A stretch of DNA of 64,000 nucleotides from Williamsia sterculiae (GTDB lineage: Bacteria; Actinomycetota; Actinomycetes; Mycobacteriales; Mycobacteriaceae): positions 216,359-280,358 of the forward strand of contig NZ_FTNT01000002.1 of assembly GCF_900156495.1 (NCBI RefSeq), written 5' to 3'. Positions 58,477 through 64,000 of the stretch are shown here, in pieces; the first letter of the stretch is position 1; every line of letters starts with the position of its first letter. A program made the position numbers and the translations under genes. Below the pieces are notes generated by a model. That model saw only the letters and a list, made by a program, of their open reading frames with translations, made no database searches and was not told where the DNA came from.

Positions 58477-59427
58477 GTGAACGCTGGTCAACGTTCGGAT
58501 CCGGGCACCACCGACACGATCGACGTGAAGCACGTCGACGAGTTGCGTGCGCTGGAGGCCGAAGCAGTGCACATCATCCGCGAGGTGGTCGCCGAACTGG
58601 AACGACCCGTTCTGCTGTTCTCCGCGGGTAAGGACTCGATCGTCCTGCTCCGGTTGGCGGAGAAGGCGTTCCGTCCATCGCCGCTGCCGTTCCCGGTCAT
58701 GCACGTCGACACCGGACACAACTTTCCCGAGGTGATCGAGTTCCGCGACCGCCGGTTGTCCGAGGAGGGGCACGATCTCATCGTCGCCTCGGTGCAGGAG
58801 TCGATCGACAACGGTCGCGCGCAGGAGGTCGGTGGTCCCAACGCCTCGCGTAACCGATTGCAGACCATCACCCTGCTCGACGCCCTCGAGGCGGGCGGAT
58901 TCGACGCCGCATTCGGTGGCGCGCGGCGCGACGAGGAACGCGCGCGGGCCAAGGAACGCATCCTCAGCTTCCGCGACGAATTCGGGCAATGGGATCCACG
59001 GGCCCAGCGTCCGGAACCGTGGTCGCTCTACAACGGTCGGATCCGTCGCGGCGAACAGGTCCGGGTGTTCCCCCTCAGCAACTGGACGGAGGTCGACGTC
59101 TGGCGCTACCTCGAACTCGAAGATCTGGCGCTGCCGTCGATCTATTTCGCGCACGAGCGGGAGGTGTTCGAACGCGACGGCATCCTACTGGCGACGTCGG
59201 AGTTCACCGCGCCGGCCGAGGGCGAGTCCGCCCGGGTGCGCACCGTGCGGTATCGCACCGTCGGCGACCTGACCATCACCGGTGCCGTCGAATCGACCGC
59301 GGCGACCATTCCCGCTGTTGTCGAGGAGATCTCGGCCGCGACGGTCTCCGAACGCGGACAGACCCGTGCCGACGACCGAACCAGCGCCGCAGCCATGGAG
59401 GACCGCAAGCGAGAGGGTTATTTCTGA
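58477..59427 (+). CDS. cysD: Sulfate adenylyltransferase subunit 2
   Basis: 316 residues. It is the ATP-pyrophosphatase-type subunit that makes adenosine phosphosulfate from sulfate and ATP. The PP-loop is LLFSAGKDSIVLLRLAEKAF near residue 45. VMHVDTGHNFPEVIEFRD, FGGARRDEERARAKER and VFPLSNWTEVDVWRYLELE are family blocks. GTG 58477 has GAGGAGGA upstream. Its stop shares a base with the cysNC start (TGATG), so the two subunits are coupled. Confidence 0.97.
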   Translation: MNAGQRSDPGTTDTIDVKHVDELRALEAEAVHIIREVVAELERPVLLFSAGKDSIVLLRLAEKAFRPSPLPFPVMHVDTGHNFPEVIEFRDRRLSEEGHDLIVASVQESIDNGRAQEVGGPNASRNRLQTITLLDALEAGGFDAAFGGARRDEERARAKERILSFRDEFGQWDPRAQRPEPWSLYNGRIRRGEQVRVFPLSNWTEVDVWRYLELEDLALPSIYFAHEREVFERDGILLATSEFTAPAEGESARVRTVRYRTVGDLTITGAVESTAATIPAVVEEISAATVSERGQTRADDRTSAAAMEDRKREGYF

Positions 59428-61319
59428 TGACCGCGACCCAGCAGCAGCCGCGGCAACTGTTGAGGCTGGCCACCGCGGGATCGGTGGACGACGGCAAGAG
59501 CACGCTCATCGGCCGACTGCTCTACGACACCGACAGCTTGCCGTCCGACCACCTCGACGCGGTCACCGACGCCGACGGCCTGCCCGACCTCGCCGCTCTC
59601 TCCGATGGTCTGCGCGCGGAACGTGAACAGGGCATCACCATCGACGTCGCCTACCGCTACTTCTCCACGCCCACCCGCAACTACATCTTGGCCGATACTC
59701 CTGGTCACGAGCGCTACACCCGCAACATGTTCACCGGAGCGTCCAACGCGCATGTCGGGGTACTCCTCATCGACGCCCGTTCCGGGGTCATCCGGCAGAC
59801 CCGCAGGCATGCCCGGATCGCGACCCTACTCGGGGTTCCGCACCTGGTCGCCGCCGTCAACAAGATCGACCTGGTCGACTTCGACGAGGGTCGATTCACC
59901 GAGGTGCAGGACGAGCTGCGGGTGCTCGCCGACCGATTGGCCATCCCGGAGATCGCCGTGGTGCCGTTGGCCGCGCGGTTCGGCGACAACGTGGTGCATC
60001 GGTCCGAGCGGACGCCCTGGTACGCCGGCCCGACCTTGTTGGAGTACCTCCAGGACATCGACCTGGTGGCGCCGCACGCCGAGCGCACCGAACTGCGGCT
60101 GCCCGTGCAGTGGGTGTCACGACCCACCAGTGGGCAGCGACGGCGATACACCGGGCGCCTCGCATCGGGGACGCTCGCGGTGGGCGATGAGGTGACCGTG
60201 CTGCCGTCCGGGTCGTCGAGTACCGTGACCGCACTCGACACCCTCGACGATCATCGCGACAAAGCCGTTGCGCCGCTGTCGGTCTCTGTGGAACTAGCCG
60301 ACGACATCGACGTCGGTCGCGGTGATGTGATCGTCAGCAGTGACCGGGATCCGGTGACACCGGTCATCGCCCGAGAGTTGCTGGCCACCGTCTGCTGGTT
60401 CTCCGACACACCGTTGGTCGTGGGTGAACGGTTGTCGCTCAAGGCCGGGACCACCACGACCCGGGCGACGGTCCAGCAATTCCACAGCAAGATCGACCCG
60501 GAGACCCTGAACGACGAGGCCAATCCGGTGGCGTTGGCTCTCAACGACATCGGGTCGTTGACCCTGCGGACGAGTTCGACCGTGGTGGCCGATCGGTATC
60601 TGGACAGTCGCGATCTGGGCTCCTTCATCCTCATCGACGAGAACTCCAACGACACGGTGGGTGCGGGCACCATCACCGAGGCCAGAACGGTCGAACCCGG
60701 CAAGCGCACCCGCAACGACATCAAGTGGCATCCGTCGGCGCTCGAACGTACACACCGATGGTCCAAGGTCGGGCAGCGCGGTGCCGTGGTGTGGCTGACC
60801 GGCTTGCCTGCGTCGGGGAAGTCGACCGTCGCGGTGGCGTTGGAACGGGCGTTGGTGGAGTCCGGTCGGGTCGCGTACCTGCTGGACGGCGACAACGTCC
60901 GGCACGGGTTGTCCGACGACCTCGGGTTCTCGCCGGGCGATCGGGCCGAGAACATCCGTCGCGTGGGACATCTGACCCGGTTATTCGCCGACGCGGGGGT
61001 GGTGGCGATCGCATCGTTGGTGTCACCGTTGCGGTCCGATCGTGAGATCCCCCGTGCGCTCGCGGCCGCGGCCGATCTCGCCTTCGTGGAGGTCTACGTG
61101 TCGACCCCTATCGAGGAGTGCGAGCGCCGTGATCCCAAGGGGCTGTACGCACGAGCGCGATCGGGGGAGCTTCGCGGACTGACCGGGGTGGACACCCCGT
61201 ACGAGCCCCCCGAGGACGCCGACCTGGTCATCGACACCACCGGCGCGGACCTCGACGGCCTGGTGTCGCGGGTCCTCGATGCGTTGTCCGTTCAGGAGCA
61301 CGCCCACGGCGGCGAGTGA
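59427..61319 (+). CDS. cysNC: Bifunctional sulfate adenylyltransferase subunit 1/adenylylsulfate kinase
   Basis: About 630 residues, a fusion of the CysN GTPase and CysC kinase. The GTPase loop SVDDGKSTLIGRLLYDTDSL is near residue 16, DTPGHERYTRNM near 91, and NKIDLVDFDEG near 147. The APS kinase P-loop GLPASGKSTVAVAL is near residue 458, followed by LLDGDNVRHGLSDDLGFS. The product is PAPS, needed by sulfotransferases and for sulfate assimilation. The same fusion exists in mycobacteria. No cysH is nearby, which points to a use in sulfation at this locus. Confidence 0.97.
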   Translation: MTATQQQPRQLLRLATAGSVDDGKSTLIGRLLYDTDSLPSDHLDAVTDADGLPDLAALSDGLRAEREQGITIDVAYRYFSTPTRNYILADTPGHERYTRNMFTGASNAHVGVLLIDARSGVIRQTRRHARIATLLGVPHLVAAVNKIDLVDFDEGRFTEVQDELRVLADRLAIPEIAVVPLAARFGDNVVHRSERTPWYAGPTLLEYLQDIDLVAPHAERTELRLPVQWVSRPTSGQRRRYTGRLASGTLAVGDEVTVLPSGSSSTVTALDTLDDHRDKAVAPLSVSVELADDIDVGRGDVIVSSDRDPVTPVIARELLATVCWFSDTPLVVGERLSLKAGTTTTRATVQQFHSKIDPETLNDEANPVALALNDIGSLTLRTSSTVVADRYLDSRDLGSFILIDENSNDTVGAGTITEARTVEPGKRTRNDIKWHPSALERTHRWSKVGQRGAVVWLTGLPASGKSTVAVALERALVESGRVAYLLDGDNVRHGLSDDLGFSPGDRAENIRRVGHLTRLFADAGVVAIASLVSPLRSDREIPRALAAAADLAFVEVYVSTPIEECERRDPKGLYARARSGELRGLTGVDTPYEPPEDADLVIDTTGADLDGLVSRVLDALSVQEHAHGGE

Positions 61320-61344
61320 CCCGCGGACGACCGGTACGCGGGCG

Positions 61345-61350
61345 TAGCCT
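61345..61350 (+). promoter_or_regulatory. -10 box of the FGE gene, leaderless
   Basis: TAGCCT ends seven bases before ATG 61358. It supports that start rather than GTG 61316, which overlaps the cysNC stop. Confidence 0.5.
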
Positions 61351-61357
61351 GGCCTCG

Positions 61358-62347
61358 ATGACCGATGCACCCGGTGACGCGCACAGCGGCCACTGTTGTA
61401 CGCCTGCAGCCGCGTCGACGCCACCGCCGCCGATCGTCGAGGTCGTGACGGGACCTCATCGCGTGGAGCAGGTGAAGGTACCCGCCGGAGAGTTCGCGAT
61501 GGGCGATCACCACGGCGACGGATATCCCGCCGACGGTGAAAAACCTGTTCATCCGGTTCGCCTGTCCGCCTTCCAGATCGATGCGGTGACCGTGACCAAC
61601 GCGGCGTTCGCCGAATTCGTCGACTCGACGGGATACCGCACCACCGCGGAAGAGGCGGGTGCCTCGGCGGTGTTCCAAGGCCTGGTCGCGGATGACGCGG
61701 ACGTGGTGGGGCGGTCGTCGGGGGCCTCGTGGTGGGTGGCAGTGCGGGGTGCCGATTGGGCGCATCCCTTCGGTGGGACAGCGAGTCTGGAGGGCCTCGA
61801 GGATCATCCGGTGGTCCACGTCAGTTGGTACGACGCGTCCGCGTACTGTCGGTGGGCGAACCGCACGCTACCCACGGAGGCACAATGGGAACGGGCCGCG
61901 CGGGGGTCGCTGACGGGAGCCCGCTACCCGTGGGGTGACACGCTTCTCGATCCGGAGGGTCGATGGCGGTGCAACATCTGGCAGGGTGACTTCCCGACCG
62001 TCAACACCGTCGACGACGGTTACGCCGGCACCGCACCGGTACGCACCTACGCCCCCAACGACGTGGGGCTCTGGCAACCGACCGGCAACGTGTGGGAATG
62101 GTGCGCCGACTTCTTCGACGCTCGCTGGTATCGGAACGCCGACCAGCTGGACCCGATTGGTCCCGTCCGAGGTCGGAGACGGGTTCTGCGCGGCGGGTCG
62201 TATCTGTGCCACGACTCGTACTGCAACCGGTACCGGGTGGCCGCGCGGTCGGCCAACACCCCCGAATCCTCCATGGGCAACGCCGGATTCCGTACGGTTG
62301 CGGTGTCGCCGACCGGACGGTCAGTGACCGACGGCGCGGGGGTGTAG
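61358..62347 (+). CDS. Formylglycine-generating enzyme (sulfatase-modifying factor)
   Basis: 329 residues, FGE-sulfatase fold. VPAGEFAMGDHHGDGYPADG opens the domain, RLPTEAQWE-like LPTEAQWERAARG and TGNVWEWCADFF are family signatures. The two active-site cysteines that bind copper are C284 and C289 in GGSYLCHDSYCNRYR. It oxidises the cysteine of a CxPxR motif in sulfatases to formylglycine. The convergent neighbouring gene is a sulfatase with just that motif, and the two ends overlap by 27 bases. Confidence 0.94.
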   Translation: MTDAPGDAHSGHCCTPAAASTPPPPIVEVVTGPHRVEQVKVPAGEFAMGDHHGDGYPADGEKPVHPVRLSAFQIDAVTVTNAAFAEFVDSTGYRTTAEEAGASAVFQGLVADDADVVGRSSGASWWVAVRGADWAHPFGGTASLEGLEDHPVVHVSWYDASAYCRWANRTLPTEAQWERAARGSLTGARYPWGDTLLDPEGRWRCNIWQGDFPTVNTVDDGYAGTAPVRTYAPNDVGLWQPTGNVWEWCADFFDARWYRNADQLDPIGPVRGRRRVLRGGSYLCHDSYCNRYRVAARSANTPESSMGNAGFRTVAVSPTGRSVTDGAGV

Positions 62348-63709
62348 TTCGCGCTCGTCGCCGCGGGGTCGCCGTGAGGGCAGCGACCGTCCGGCCTCCC
62401 TGGCGGCGGCGGAGTTCAACTGCTCACGATGGCGGCGCATGAAATCCCTGGCCACCGCGTTGCCGTGGGCTTCGGACGGAAGAGTGTCGTTCGTCGTCGA
62501 CCGCCAGCTGTGCAGGCGGTTCGCGAGATCTGCCACCACCTCCGCGTAGGCCGGGTCGTCGACGACGTTGTCGCGTTCGAACGGATCGCGAGTCAGATCG
62601 TACAGCTCTCGGGGCGCGCGCGGCAGGTCCTCGGTGCCGTCGAGGGCCTGAGCCGAGAGGCTGTCCCGGATGTCCAACGGCATGCTCAACGCCGGTCGAT
62701 CGGCGTAGTTCTCGATGTAGCTGTGGGTTCGGGTCCGCACGGCCCGGATGGGATCGAAGTTGTCGTGATAGGTCTTCTCGGTGAAGACCTCTCCGCGTAC
62801 GGTCGCTGCGTCCACACCCGCGAGGAGTGCCTCGGCGTGTGAATAGCCCTCGATGTCATCGGGTATCGGCGCTCCCAACAGGTCGAGCACGGTGGGGGCG
62901 AGGTCCACGCCGCTGAACAGGTCGTCGTACACGTAGGGTGCGACACCGCGTCGGGCGGGCGGGCGGATGATCAACGCCACTCCGGTCCCGGGCGCGTACA
63001 GCGTGGATTTCGCGCGGGGAAAGGCGAGCCCGTGGTCGGTGATGAACACGACCCACGTGGTCTCCGCCAGACCCAGTTCTCCCACTGTGTGCAACAGTCG
63101 GCCGACCGCCGCGTCGGCTTTCTCGATCGACCCGTGCAAGCCGGCGACGTCCTCGCGGACCGGGCGACTGTCCTCGAGGAAGTCGGGCACGACGACGCGG
63201 TCGGGATCGGCATGGTGGTACTGGTCGGCCGGGTAGGGCCGATGCGTCTCGAAGAAGCCCGCCGTCAGGAAGAAGGGCCGGTCGTCCGCCCGTTCGGCGC
63301 GATCCCGTAGCCACTGTTGTGACAATGCGACCACGTGGTCGCATTGGGAGTCCGAGACATCCACCTCGTCGAAGCCGATGCTGGTCGGGTCGCTGGACTC
63401 GTGCTGCATGCCGAACAACGCGGTCTGATAACCGCGATCTCGCAGCCTCTCGGGCAGCGTGGCGACGTCGTCGTGGTACTCGAACCCGTGGTGTGCCAGA
63501 CCGGTCAGTCCGTTGCTGTGCGGGTAGCGACCGGTGAACAACGAGCCGCGGGCCGGTGAGCAGAGCGGGGCGGTGGAGTGGGCGTCGGCGCAGCGGATAC
63601 CCGACGCCGCCAGCGCGTCCATCACCGGACTCGACACGCCGGCCGCACCGTAGCAACCGAGGTGTCGACCCAGATCGTGCCAGTGGATGAACAGGACGTT
63701 CTCGGACAT
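62321..63709 (-). CDS. Cys-type sulfatase (alkaline-phosphatase superfamily)
   Basis: 462 residues. The formylglycine motif CSPARGSLFTG has its modified cysteine at C50. Metal ligands appear in FIHWHDLGRHLGCYG at the N-terminus and VVFITDHGLAFPR near residue 240. No signal peptide or Tat motif is present, so it acts in the cytosol. The active-site motif is complete, so it should be an active hydrolase of a sulfate ester, activated by the adjacent FGE. The substrate is unknown; members of the group act on sugars, choline sulfate or aryl sulfates. ATG 63709 has GAGGAG upstream. Confidence 0.93.
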   Translation of the reverse strand: MSENVLFIHWHDLGRHLGCYGAAGVSSPVMDALAASGIRCADAHSTAPLCSPARGSLFTGRYPHSNGLTGLAHHGFEYHDDVATLPERLRDRGYQTALFGMQHESSDPTSIGFDEVDVSDSQCDHVVALSQQWLRDRAERADDRPFFLTAGFFETHRPYPADQYHHADPDRVVVPDFLEDSRPVREDVAGLHGSIEKADAAVGRLLHTVGELGLAETTWVVFITDHGLAFPRAKSTLYAPGTGVALIIRPPARRGVAPYVYDDLFSGVDLAPTVLDLLGAPIPDDIEGYSHAEALLAGVDAATVRGEVFTEKTYHDNFDPIRAVRTRTHSYIENYADRPALSMPLDIRDSLSAQALDGTEDLPRAPRELYDLTRDPFERDNVVDDPAYAEVVADLANRLHSWRSTTNDTLPSEAHGNAVARDFMRRHREQLNSAAAREAGRSLPSRRPRGDERELHPRAVGH

Positions 63710-63956
63710 CGATCTCCTCGTGGTGTGGACGGCGGCGGCGTCGGGACCCGGCACCAAAGGCTCCATGGTTCACGATCTCCACGACACCGACCACTTTGCG
63801 GTCATCGTGGGCGAAAAGGGGTGACGCTCGGCGGGGCGACCGCGACGACTCTGCTCAACACTGCCGCCCGCCGTTGGTTGGGTACTCTGTCACGGACTCG
63901 TTCGCACAGGTGTTTACCCGGTATGTTCAGGTGACCGATAACACGGGGAGAGTTCG

Positions 63957-64000
63957 ATGGGAGATGACCGCCGCGCGCCGTACACCGGTACGGATGTCCC
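63957..64000 (+). CDS. Start of an unidentified gene, cut by window end
   Basis: ATG 63957 is preceded by GGGGAGA as ribosome binding site. Only 14 codons are visible (MGDDRRAPYTGTDV), too few to assign a family. The 247 bases before it hold no other gene and probably contain its promoter. Confidence 0.5.
   Translation, partial: MGDDRRAPYTGTDV

Overview
The window is GC-rich, almost fully coding DNA from an actinobacterium of the order Mycobacteriales. The evidence is an RpfB resuscitation factor, an actinobacterial Mfd/MazG block, an EfeUOB iron system, a Stf0-type sulfotransferase, and a gene order that closely follows what I recall of Mycobacterium tuberculosis Rv1002c-Rv1026. That order is O-mannosyltransferase, rsmI, pabB, metG, tatD, rpfB, ksgA, ispE, then pth, rplY, prs, glmU, then a TetR gene, mfd, mazG, lpqU, eno, an FtsB-like gene, a DUF501 gene and ppx. 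The genus is not fixed by the sequence; a Gordonia- or Williamsia-like organism is my guess. No rRNA, CRISPR array, insertion sequence, integrase or phage gene was seen. No stretch longer than 300 bases lacks a gene.

Layout. 1-2033: end of a GntR regulator and a BCCT transporter. 2061-14029: conserved housekeeping block (protein O-mannosylation, rRNA methylation, folate, tRNA charging, cell-wall resuscitation, isoprenoids, ABC-F ATPase). 14147-25233: diguanylate cyclase, acyl-CoA hydrolase, RF3, FabH, Pth, L25, two SnoaL/LEH-fold paralogues, and the glmU-prs-arsC operon, followed by an SDR. 25284-25355: tRNA-Gln(UUG). 25457-36581 is the accessory part. It holds a MerR regulator, a seven-gene operon (26443-32723) for a dissociated acyl-ACP pathway, a membrane exporter-like gene, and three regulators (TetR, winged-helix, TetR) with related GATACC-type palindromes. 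36618-50071: acetyltransferase, mfd-mazG, the efeUOB operon with candidate IdeR/DtxR boxes, LpqU-like lytic enzyme, enolase, FtsB-like protein, DUF501 protein, exopolyphosphatase. 50115-54349: DUF4395 protein, a small acidic protein, and a desaturase/reductase pair divergent from a TetR gene. 54357-57536: Ser/Thr kinase, an SxxK lipoprotein and two small proteins. 57651-63709: a sulfur module with Stf0 sulfotransferase, CysD, CysNC, formylglycine-generating enzyme and a Cys-type sulfatase. A new gene begins at 63957 and runs out of the window.

How the parts work together. In the accessory operon a malonyl transferase, a fatty acyl-AMP ligase, two separate acyl carrier proteins, a FabF-type condensing enzyme, a MaoC dehydratase and a covalent-flavin oxidase could activate a fatty acid, extend it and oxidise it. 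No ketoreductase, thioesterase or phosphopantetheinyl transferase is in the operon, and I know no characterised pathway with exactly this set. In the sulfur module CysD/CysNC would make PAPS, Stf0 would use it, and the FGE-activated sulfatase could remove sulfate esters.

A recurrent signal is a TANNNT-like -10 box 6-8 bases before the start codon. It occurs at more than a dozen genes and predicts leaderless transcripts. It also decided several start codons (mfd, stf0, FGE, MerR, kinase).
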